Assembly (NCBI GenBank): GCA_003537495.1 | Contig: DPSB01000004.1 | Span: 1 to 5,881, forward strand | Reading direction: 5' to 3' | Length of the DNA stretch: 5,881 nucleotides | Source of the DNA: Cytophagales bacterium | GTDB taxonomy: Bacteria > Bacteroidota > Bacteroidia > Cytophagales > Cyclobacteriaceae | Shown: positions 1 through 5,881 of the stretch, in pieces | How positions within the stretch are numbered: position 1 is the first letter of the stretch | Layout of the letters: each line of letters opens with the position of its first letter | The notes under the pieces: model-generated | The model's input: only the letters and a program-made list of their open reading frames with translations | Database searches by the model: none | What the model was told of the DNA's origin: nothing | Made by a program: the position numbers and the translations under genes

Positions 1-1082
1 TAGTTGCGTTCGGCTACATGGGCTCTGCTTTCAGGTAATAATGCTTTAAGCTGTTTCTCGGTAGGATTGAGTTGCTCAATCCGAAAAGCGCGGCCCGGAA
101 AATTTTCCAAACGAACATCTGCAGTATATAAATGCGTGTGCGGTGCGAGTTTATGCAAACTAAAATGTTGTCCTACTAATTTAAATGCTCCGGCTTTCAA
201 TATTGCAGCTCCGGGTTCGTACAGATAGTGCAGTGGTTCGCTGTAAACGGGTTGGGCTGTTGCTTCCTGGGCCTGTGTAAATGCAAACTTTGATTTTATT
301 TCTCCCTTCGAATCAAGATCAATTGCAGTTATCTCAGGAGTTCCGGTAAAATCACGCTGTACCAGAAAAAGCAATTCCTTCATTTCATTTTCAACCGATA
401 ATGCAATTACGGTTTTAGTATGCGGCAGTTCGCGCAAGCCTTGTTGTATGTCGAGCAAAGGCGAAGCTTTGAGTAAAACAAACTCGCCAAGTGTTAACAA
501 CTGAGCTTGCAATTGAGTTATATCCGGAGTGCAATCACTTAGTTTGAAAATTTTTTTGGCGTTTGTGTCTCTGCGGGCTGGATCGATAAAAAAAACAGTT
601 GCTTCCTTTATCTGCGATACTACTTCTTCGGCAGTAGCCTCAATATGAATTATGTTTCTTGCGCCTAACTGCGCATGGTTATGCTGAACAAGCTTGAGTA
701 ATTCGGCATTGGGTTCAACATACGTTACCGAATCAAATTGCTTCGAAAAGAAAAATGAATCCACTCCAAAACCGCCTGTCAGGTCAATCAGATTTTCTTG
801 TCCGGTCTCTGCTTTCACAAGTGCTGCTTTAAATAGTGCCGTTGCGTGTGAAGAAGATTGCTCGAGATTAATCGTAGGTGGATAGACAATGCCTCGCGTG
901 TTATACCATAACGGAAGTTTCTTTTTTGCTTTGCGCCTTCCGGCAATTTGTTCGGCAATTAATTTGGTGGGAAGATCAAAAAGTGTTTTGTGTTGCAAGA
1001 CCAATTGTCGCTCATCGGCAAACTCATTTTTAAAGATGAAGTCTTGCACGGGGTTATCACAAATCCGTTTCCAACTGGCCAT
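1..1082 (-). CDS. Class I SAM-dependent methyltransferase with THUMP-like C-terminal domain (3' end cut off by window)
   Basis: I read 360 codons on the minus strand from an ATG at 1082-1080 to the window edge with no stop, so the C-terminus is missing. Residues 98-106 (LIDLTGGFG, nt 765-791) form the glycine-rich SAM-binding motif I. Residues 121-123 (YVE) look like the acidic end of strand 2. Residues 167-171 (DPARR, nt 570-584) occupy the catalytic motif IV position. The segment after about residue 285 (LYEPGAAILKAG, then a basic stretch ending VAERNY) matches what I recall of the THUMP-like domain of this Bacteroidota family, usually a little under 400 residues, so about 30-40 residues are probably missing. 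The N-terminal 90 residues look helical and basic. The start is well fixed: an in-frame TAA, the stop of the preceding gene, lies four codons upstream, and the next methionine is residue 234. The family is probably an RNA methyltransferase, but its substrate is not known to me. No Shine-Dalgarno sequence is visible. Confidence 0.9.
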   Translation of the reverse strand, partial: MASWKRICDNPVQDFIFKNEFADERQLVLQHKTLFDLPTKLIAEQIAGRRKAKKKLPLWYNTRGIVYPPTINLEQSSSHATALFKAALVKAETGQENLIDLTGGFGVDSFFFSKQFDSVTYVEPNAELLKLVQHNHAQLGARNIIHIEATAEEVVSQIKEATVFFIDPARRDTNAKKIFKLSDCTPDITQLQAQLLTLGEFVLLKASPLLDIQQGLRELPHTKTVIALSVENEMKELLFLVQRDFTGTPEITAIDLDSKGEIKSKFAFTQAQEATAQPVYSEPLHYLYEPGAAILKAGAFKLVGQHFSLHKLAPHTHLYTADVRLENFPGRAFRIEQLNPTEKQLKALLPESRAHVAERN

Positions 1083-1094
1083 GCTGCAAGATAG

Positions 1095-1754
1095 TTATTG
1101 TGCCACAACTGCGCGGGTGCGCAATGCAAACCAGATATTACGCAGGTAAACCACAAAGCCCATACCCTGCGCCACCAGTAACACGGGTTCGTTGTGTATG
1201 ATGCCGTAATAAACCACCATCAGCGAAGCAACCGCACTGATAACCCAGAAGCCCAATGGCAAAAGTGATTGTTGCGCCTTCTCCGAAAAATACCATTGGT
1301 ATATGTACCGAAAGTTTAACAATAACTGCCCCGCACCACCCAGTAAGAGTGCTACGCTTGCAAAGTTTGTTTCCGTAAAAATATTCTGAAAGCGTTGAGG
1401 TGCTATAAGCCAGGCCCACACCATAAGCATAAATGGTAGTGGAAAAATTATCCAACGCAAACTCCAATGAAGTTTATTCCATACTTGCTTGAGTTGCAGG
1501 TTGCGGATGTAAATGTAGAATGAAATGGTTTGGCCGAATAGAATGATTACATCCTGACGAATTAATCCATACACCAGAAAAAATGCCGAGCCGCACAAAC
1601 TAAAAATCCAAAACCAGGTTGGTGATACCACGCGGCCTGCACGTTCAGATTGCACCCATTGCACAACCGTGCGCGCACCAAATAATGCCTGCGCAAAAAA
1701 GCCCAGCAGGTAAATTAAAATTTCTGAACCACTTAACGGATTAATGATCTCCAT
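1095..1754 (-). CDS. Duplicated LAB_N-domain (lipid-A-disaccharide synthase N-terminal-like) integral membrane protein
   Basis: This 219-residue protein is almost entirely hydrophobic. I count seven likely membrane helices, at about residues 12-32, 47-65, 69-86, 98-117, 131-149, 168-187 and 190-210. Residues 16-88 align without gaps to residues 137-209 (offset 121, about 25 of 73 identical by hand count). Both copies share R, QW, SE, P, FW, YG, Q and Y-x-RN positions typical of LAB_N (PF07578), a family in the PQ-loop/MtN3 clan. The result is two three-helix units joined by one linker helix. The domain is named after an N-terminal extension of some LpxB proteins, but this protein has no glycosyltransferase domain, so it is not a lipid A disaccharide synthase. 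A role in moving or sensing a lipid-linked or sugar substrate is inference. Its start lies inside the end of the adaptor gene (14-base overlap, different frame), which suggests co-translation. The methyltransferase gene begins 12 bases downstream. Confidence 0.88.
   Translation of the reverse strand: MEIINPLSGSEILIYLLGFFAQALFGARTVVQWVQSERAGRVVSPTWFWIFSLCGSAFFLVYGLIRQDVIILFGQTISFYIYIRNLQLKQVWNKLHWSLRWIIFPLPFMLMVWAWLIAPQRFQNIFTETNFASVALLLGGAGQLLLNFRYIYQWYFSEKAQQSLLPLGFWVISAVASLMVVYYGIIHNEPVLLVAQGMGFVVYLRNIWFALRTRAVVAQ
1741..1754 (-). other. 14-base coding overlap between adaptor 3' end and LAB_N gene start
   Basis: The adaptor's last residues and its TAA (1743-1741) are read in one frame, and the ATG of the LAB_N gene (1754-1752) in another. 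The adaptor's C-terminal Asp-Gly-Asp-His codons therefore also encode the first residues of the membrane protein. The overlap implies both genes lie on one mRNA and may be translationally coupled. Confidence 0.7.
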
Positions 1755-2877
1755 CTGAATTTTTCAACATACTTAGCAGCGAATAGGCACCTTGTGTAAC
1801 CACGGCAGCATTCACATCAAAACCATTGGGTAAAATTACATGGGTATAACCCGATTCGCTAATTCCGGTTTTCACTTCCACCCCATCAAATTCATTTTGC
1901 GATTTTTGAACAAAGATATAACTCACGCCATCGTAACTTACTACCGCAGCCTCCGGCAGGGCTGGCACTGCGGTGCTTTCGGTTTCAATTACAGCATTAA
2001 AATACATACCGGGTATAAGTGTTGGGTCTTCCTTTTCCAAATGACAATGTACACGCACGGTGCGTTCGCTTGAAATTTCTTTGCCGATAAGATAAACGGT
2101 TGCTTCGCGCGGTTGAGTTTCGTTGGCCAGAACCAACATCATGGTTTGCCCGATGCGCAGATTCATGATGTCCTTTTCAAACACCTGTGCTTCGGCATGC
2201 AAATGCTCGGTATCTACAATTTCGAACATTACATCGGCACTGTTTACATACTTGCCCCGGTTGACATTTACTTCTGTAACGTATCCGGCAATCGGAGTAA
2301 CAATGTTGATCACACTTTTTATCCCGTCTTTCTGCAGCCCTTCAGCCGAAAGGCCAATCAGTTTTAATCGCGCACGCAAACCTTCTTCTTTTGCTTTCGC
2401 GGAAAAATAATTTGACCTGGATTGCTGCAATACTTTTGCTGCGTTTACATTTTCGCTCGCAAGTTCTTGTTGCCGTTTGTATTCAACTTCCAGAAACTCA
2501 AGTTGTGTTTTACTATCTAAGTAATCTTGTTGTAACTGAATATAATCCTGATGTTCAAGTGTGGCTACCACCTGACCTTGCTTTACACGCATGCCCTGCA
2601 GCAACTCGGTATACTTTACAAATCCACCCATAGGTGCCGCAATACTTATCATATTTTGCGGAGGCACATCAAGCATTCCGTTTACACGAATCGGAGTGCT
2701 GATTTTTCGCGATTCAATCTTACCCACCTGAAGGCCGATTGTTTTTAGCTGTTCATCGGTGAGGTGCAGCGATTCTGCATCGGTATGCAATTCTGCTTTT
2801 TTTGTTTGTTCGGGCTTCGAACATGAAAAAGTAATTACAGCAATTGTTATAAATAGTATTCGATTGAGATTATTCAT
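1741..2877 (-). CDS. czcB: Periplasmic adaptor subunit (membrane fusion protein) of a heavy-metal RND efflux system, CzcB/CusB type
   Basis: The 378-residue product bridges the inner-membrane RND pump and the outer-membrane channel. Residues 1-18 are a hydrophobic signal peptide followed by Cys19 (TFSC). This is a slightly non-consensus lipobox, so the protein is probably a periplasm-facing lipoprotein. The domains follow the usual adaptor order: barrel entry strand near 60-75, first lipoyl half 78-108 (APMGGFV, GQVVATLEHQDY), a coiled-coil hairpin at about 110-175, second lipoyl half 190-222 (TPIAGYVTEV, then VDTEHLHAEA), beta-barrel 225-298 (IPGMYFNAVIE) and a membrane-proximal domain to about 367. 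The mature N-terminus has two histidines and no methionine cluster of the CusB kind, which fits a CzcB-like rather than copper-specific adaptor, though this is weak evidence. The gene starts 5 bases after the channel gene's stop and overlaps the LAB_N gene at its own 3' end. The upstream sequence is A/T-rich without a Shine-Dalgarno motif. Confidence 0.93.
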   Translation of the reverse strand: MNNLNRILFITIAVITFSCSKPEQTKKAELHTDAESLHLTDEQLKTIGLQVGKIESRKISTPIRVNGMLDVPPQNMISIAAPMGGFVKYTELLQGMRVKQGQVVATLEHQDYIQLQQDYLDSKTQLEFLEVEYKRQQELASENVNAAKVLQQSRSNYFSAKAKEEGLRARLKLIGLSAEGLQKDGIKSVINIVTPIAGYVTEVNVNRGKYVNSADVMFEIVDTEHLHAEAQVFEKDIMNLRIGQTMMLVLANETQPREATVYLIGKEISSERTVRVHCHLEKEDPTLIPGMYFNAVIETESTAVPALPEAAVVSYDGVSYIFVQKSQNEFDGVEVKTGISESGYTHVILPNGFDVNAAVVTQGAYSLLSMLKNSDGDH

Positions 2878-2882
2878 AAAGA

Positions 2883-4103
2883 TTAAAAGCTTCCGGTGAG
2901 AAATTCAATTTTAATTACAGATAAGTTGTGTTGCTGCAACGCCATAAGGTAATTGGTCTTAATCTCAATGGCGGTACGCAGCGATTGCAAATATTCGATG
3001 TAGTCTATTTCGCCAGCACGAAATGCTTTACTTGCCTGCGACAAAATAAGCGAAGCATTCTGTAGCGCAGAACTTTCGTAGAACGAAAGACTTGCCGCAT
3101 TCTTTTTCAATTCGCGCTGTGCCTGTTCAAACTCCTGGTTAAGCGTGGCTTTCGCATAGTCAGCATTTTTTTGTGCTGCTTCAACCTGGTAGTGTGCCGC
3201 TTTTGAACGTGCGGCCTGCGGAGCAATCCACAACGGAAATGATACCCCGACCAGAAAACCTTGAAAGCGTTTATTCTTATCGTAGAAATCTTCTGTGCCG
3301 GTTGTGTTCTGAAAACCAATTAGGGTTTGATTGAAATAGCCTACTTCCAGGTTGGGAAGAAATTTGTTTCGCTCTACCCGCAAGACTTGTTTGCTGATGT
3401 TGGTTTGTTGCATCTCGTACAAGAGCGTAGGATTGTTTTCAACCGATCCGGCAGATAACGTTAGCTTCACAAAATCATCTGTGGCTGCTACTAAATCTGT
3501 TGACTTAACCAGCACCTGCAAGCGAGTTTGAAGAATGTAACTATCAGCTTCGTTTTGTTGCAACCTGTTTTTAATTTCGAGTGATTGACTTTCGGCTGTC
3601 ACTTTTTCGAGCAGTGTGCCTTCGCCTGCTTTAAATCGGGCCGAGGCTGCCCGTACAAAATCTGTAAACAAACTATCCTGCGAAAGCAAAAGTTGCTGAA
3701 GCGAGTTATGATACAACAGTAATTCGTAAGTGCGCTTAACTTCATACACCAGGTTATTTTGTGTTACAACCTGATTACGTTCCGCCCCCAGCACCTGTTC
3801 CCTTCCCAACTTAACTTGAGAAGCAAGTGTTGTAGGAAACGGAATGCTTTGTGTTAACGTAAGGTTATTGTCTTGCTGAATGGTATTGTACTGACCTTTC
3901 ATTAGCGTGGCCGAAAAATTTCCTAAATCGGCTTGGGTCTTTTTCAGTTGACGAGCCTGCTCGGTTTGAAACTCAGCCGATTTAACGCGATCATTATTTT
4001 TCAAAGCTGTTTGCACGGCTTCTTCTCTACTCATCTCTTGCGCAGTAGCCGAAATGCTCATCAGCGAAAGCGCAACACCAAAAATTTTTATTCTATCTAT
4101 CAT
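2883..4103 (-). CDS. czcC: TolC-family outer-membrane efflux channel, CzcC/CusC type
   Basis: The 406-residue protein is the outer-membrane exit duct of the tripartite pump. Residues 1-21 form a signal peptide with an ATA-Q type cleavage site. There is no lipobox cysteine, so unlike CusC it is probably not lipidated. The rest shows the two-fold outer-membrane efflux protein (OEP) repeat of TolC proteins. RFKAGEGTLLEKVTAESQSL near residues 156-175 corresponds to AFRAGEIDYIEYLQSLRTA near 360-378, both on long helices. Predicted beta segments fall around 80-95 (LTLTQSIPFP) and 279-292 (RFQGFLVGVSFPLW), as expected for the barrel strands. The C-terminus (ALQQHNLSVIKIEFLTG) is typical of Bacteroidota CzcC-like proteins. 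The length is normal and there is no frameshift. The start ATG overlaps the pump's TGA in an ATGA, which supports this start and suggests translational coupling. The channel lies between pump and adaptor rather than first as in the classical czcCBA order. Confidence 0.93.
   Translation of the reverse strand: MIDRIKIFGVALSLMSISATAQEMSREEAVQTALKNNDRVKSAEFQTEQARQLKKTQADLGNFSATLMKGQYNTIQQDNNLTLTQSIPFPTTLASQVKLGREQVLGAERNQVVTQNNLVYEVKRTYELLLYHNSLQQLLLSQDSLFTDFVRAASARFKAGEGTLLEKVTAESQSLEIKNRLQQNEADSYILQTRLQVLVKSTDLVAATDDFVKLTLSAGSVENNPTLLYEMQQTNISKQVLRVERNKFLPNLEVGYFNQTLIGFQNTTGTEDFYDKNKRFQGFLVGVSFPLWIAPQAARSKAAHYQVEAAQKNADYAKATLNQEFEQAQRELKKNAASLSFYESSALQNASLILSQASKAFRAGEIDYIEYLQSLRTAIEIKTNYLMALQQHNLSVIKIEFLTGSF
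4100..4103 (-). other. ATGA stop/start overlap between pump and outer-membrane channel genes
   Basis: The minus-strand sequence reads ATGA: the ATG starts the TolC-like channel and the TGA ends the pump. With no Shine-Dalgarno sequence upstream, termination-reinitiation is the likely way the channel is translated, tying its synthesis to that of the pump. The coupling is inferred from the arrangement. Confidence 0.75.
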
Positions 4104-5881
4104 AGTTCAGCAGATTGAGTTTTCTTTTCAAACAAGGTGTATAAAACCGGAAGCACTACCAGTGTAAGTAATGTGGCCGTGATTAATCCGCCAATTACTA
4201 CGGTAGCTAATGGTCGTTGAACTTCAGCTCCTGATCCATGGGATAAAGCCATGGGCAAAAATCCAAGTGATGCAACAAGTGCTGTCATTAACACCGGGCG
4301 TAATCTTAGTTTGGTTCCTTGTATCACGACATGGTGTAAGGTTAGTGCGGTTTGTTTTTTCAAATGATTGAACTCTGCTATTAACACTATACCGTTTAAT
4401 ACTGCTACACCAAACAAGGCTATGAAACCAACACCGGCCGAAATACTAAACGGCATATCGCGCAGCCACAAGGCAAACACCCCACCAATGGCTGAGAGTG
4501 GAATAGCTGTGAAGATTAACAAACTATGCCGGAATGAGTGGAATGTAAAGTATAACAACAGGAATATTAATACCAGTGCAAGCGGCACGGCTACAGACAG
4601 CCGTTGCTTGGCTTCTTCCAGATTTTTAAATGATCCCCCATAGGTAGTGTAATAGCCGGGTTCAAATTTTACACGAGTTGAAATCAATTCATTCAACTCA
4701 TTAACTATACTTTCCACATCGCGACCGCGCACGTTAAAGCCTACTACAATTCTGCGTTTGGCGTCATCGCGTTGTATTTGATTGGCGCCAATGGTAAGAG
4801 TAATATCACCCAGTTGTTCCAGTGGAACCTGCATTCCGCTGGCTGTAGTTACAAACAGATTTTTAACATTGCTTATGTTTTGTCGGTTTTGGTTGGCGAG
4901 GCGAACAACCAGATCAAACCGCTTTTCATTTTCAAACACAAGGCCAGCTACCTCGCCCGCAAAGCCGGTTCGCAACACGCGATTTACTTCATCGATGCTT
5001 AAACCAAATTGTGCAAGCCGTTGCCGATTCCATTTCACTACAATCTGTGGCAAGCCACCAATAGGCTCTACAAATACATCCTCAGCGCCTTCAACTTCGC
5101 GCGCAAGTTTACCAACCTGTTCACCATAGCGCGCAAGCAAATCCAGATCTTCACCAAAAATTTTAATTACTACATCTTGTTTTGCGCCTGTCATCAATTC
5201 ATTCGTGCGCAGTTGAATGGGTTGTTGGAAACCATACATGACACCGGGTAATTCTGCTTCCAGTTTGGTCAGCATTTTATCAGCAAGTTCTTCACGCGTT
5301 TCGGCTGTAACCCATTCATCTTTTTCTTTCAGTGTAATGATCAAGTCGGTTACTTCAATTGACATTGGATCGGTTGGGATTTCAGAGGTTCCGATCTTGC
5401 CGATTACAGCATTTACTTCCGGAAAGTTTTTTATCAGAACATCGGCCGTTTTAAGATTTACTTCTACCGATTCGCTTAGCGAACTTCCAGTTATCAACCG
5501 GGTTTCTACAGCAAAGTCACCTTCATCTAAAGTGGGAATAAACTCTCCGCCCATGCGAAAGAAGATAATCAGACTTGCTGCTAACAGCACACTTGAAACA
5601 GCAACCGTAATAATTCTGTGCTTAAGTGCCGATTCAATTACCGGTTGATACAATTTCTTAAAGAATGAAATGATCTTATCTGAAAAATTTGGTTGATGGC
5701 CTGTTGTTTTACTGAGCAACAACGCTGAGATCATAGGCACGTAGGTAAGCGAAAGAATAAGCGCACCCAGAATAGCAAACGAAACCGTCTGTGCCATTGG
5801 CTTAAACATTTTACCTTCAATACCAGTAAGTGAAAGTATCGGCAAGTAAACAATCAGAATAATAATCTGACCAAACGCAGC
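4100..5881 (-). CDS. czcA: CzcA-like heavy-metal efflux RND pump (5' part cut off by window)
   Basis: The frame is open from the window edge at 5881 to a TGA at 4102-4100, giving 593 residues. This is the C-terminal part of a protein normally about 1030-1050 residues long. The fragment begins AAFGQIIILIVYLPILSLTG, a helix entry of CusA/CzcA proteins. Then come a membrane segment near 33-57, one near 89-108, a large periplasmic region (about 110-425) with TDPM (170-173) and PIQLRTNELMTG (221-232), and the last helices, including GFIALFGVAVLNGIVLIAEF (485-504) and RLRPVLMTALVASLGFLPMA (525-544). The GAEVQRPLATVVIGG stretch is a classic CzcA signature. It is an inner-membrane proton/metal antiporter. 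Where CusA has the metal-binding Met573 and the relay residues Glu939 and Lys984 (as I recall), I see Glu228, Leu (AVLNG) and Val (RPVLMT), as in CzcA. This favours divalent cations, but the TM4 acidic motif is outside the window. The TTG at 5845 is an internal leucine codon, not a start. Confidence 0.95.
   Translation of the reverse strand, partial: AAFGQIIILIVYLPILSLTGIEGKMFKPMAQTVSFAILGALILSLTYVPMISALLLSKTTGHQPNFSDKIISFFKKLYQPVIESALKHRIITVAVSSVLLAASLIIFFRMGGEFIPTLDEGDFAVETRLITGSSLSESVEVNLKTADVLIKNFPEVNAVIGKIGTSEIPTDPMSIEVTDLIITLKEKDEWVTAETREELADKMLTKLEAELPGVMYGFQQPIQLRTNELMTGAKQDVVIKIFGEDLDLLARYGEQVGKLAREVEGAEDVFVEPIGGLPQIVVKWNRQRLAQFGLSIDEVNRVLRTGFAGEVAGLVFENEKRFDLVVRLANQNRQNISNVKNLFVTTASGMQVPLEQLGDITLTIGANQIQRDDAKRRIVVGFNVRGRDVESIVNELNELISTRVKFEPGYYTTYGGSFKNLEEAKQRLSVAVPLALVLIFLLLYFTFHSFRHSLLIFTAIPLSAIGGVFALWLRDMPFSISAGVGFIALFGVAVLNGIVLIAEFNHLKKQTALTLHHVVIQGTKLRLRPVLMTALVASLGFLPMALSHGSGAEVQRPLATVVIGGLITATLLTLVVLPVLYTLFEKKTQSAEL

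Noticed and set aside
1083..1094. Possible terminator or promoter between the LAB_N and methyltransferase genes
   Set aside because: The gap is only 12 bases, with no inverted repeat, T-run or recognisable promoter elements.
4..1149. Several short plus-strand open frames (4-228, 694-885, 889-1149)
   Set aside because: All are antisense to the methyltransferase, whose minus-strand frame is open for 360 codons with recognisable motifs.
1138..1467. 109-codon minus-strand frame inside the LAB_N gene
   Set aside because: It lies in an alternate frame of a gene whose own frame shows a clear domain and repeat. The product shows no recognisable domain.
4782..5129. 115-codon plus-strand open frame opposite the pump's periplasmic domain
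   Set aside because: It is antisense to a conserved coding region, overlaps other spurious frames, and has no family resemblance or start signal.
5217..5648. 143-codon plus-strand open frame opposite the pump gene
   Set aside because: It is antisense to a strongly conserved RND coding region, its translation is low-complexity and Ser-rich with no recognisable domain, and it is explained as a shadow of the real frame.
5843..5845. Possible TTG start for the pump at 5845
   Set aside because: The frame stays open upstream to the window edge, and the upstream residues (AAFGQIIILIVY) match the conserved CzcA/CusA sequence, so the TTG is an internal leucine codon.
1..5881. Mobile element, CRISPR array, RNA gene or defence system
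   Set aside because: The window is filled by five continuous coding frames. I saw no transposase or integrase, no spaced direct repeats and no tRNA/rRNA-like segment, so nothing supports such a call.

Overview
The window is a compact, single-direction gene block. Five protein genes lie on the minus strand, so transcription runs from position 5881 toward position 1, with almost no non-coding DNA. Both outermost genes run off the window. I see no RNA gene, insertion sequence, CRISPR array, promoter or terminator. The protein families, the moderate GC content and the lack of clear Shine-Dalgarno sequences before the starts all point to a member of the Bacteroidota. I cannot name a genus.

In transcription order, the first three genes form a tripartite heavy-metal efflux system of the HME-RND (Czc/Cus) type. 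They are the C-terminal part of the inner-membrane RND pump (4100-5881), a TolC-like outer-membrane channel (2883-4103) and a lipoprotein periplasmic adaptor (1741-2877). They are packed with a 4-base overlap (ATGA) and a 5-base gap, which suggests translational coupling. Visible pump residues resemble CzcA rather than CusA, so divalent cations (Zn, Co, Cd, Ni) are more likely substrates than Cu(I)/Ag(I). The classical TM4 determinant of specificity lies outside the window.

Two genes of a different kind follow. The fourth (1095-1754) overlaps the adaptor by 14 bases and encodes a seven-helix membrane protein with two LAB_N (lipid-A-disaccharide synthase N-terminal) repeats in a 3-1-3 arrangement, resembling a full-length SWEET/PQ-loop fold. 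The fifth (1-1082, left end cut off) starts 12 bases after it and encodes a class I SAM-dependent methyltransferase with a DPARR motif and a THUMP-like C-terminal domain. Its substrate is unknown.

The efflux genes form a recognisable functional unit. The link to the LAB_N protein and the methyltransferase is positional only. Nothing here clearly amounts to a previously undescribed system. The points most worth a second look are the overlap joining the efflux operon to the LAB_N gene, the internal duplication in that protein, and the unusual catalytic motif of the methyltransferase.
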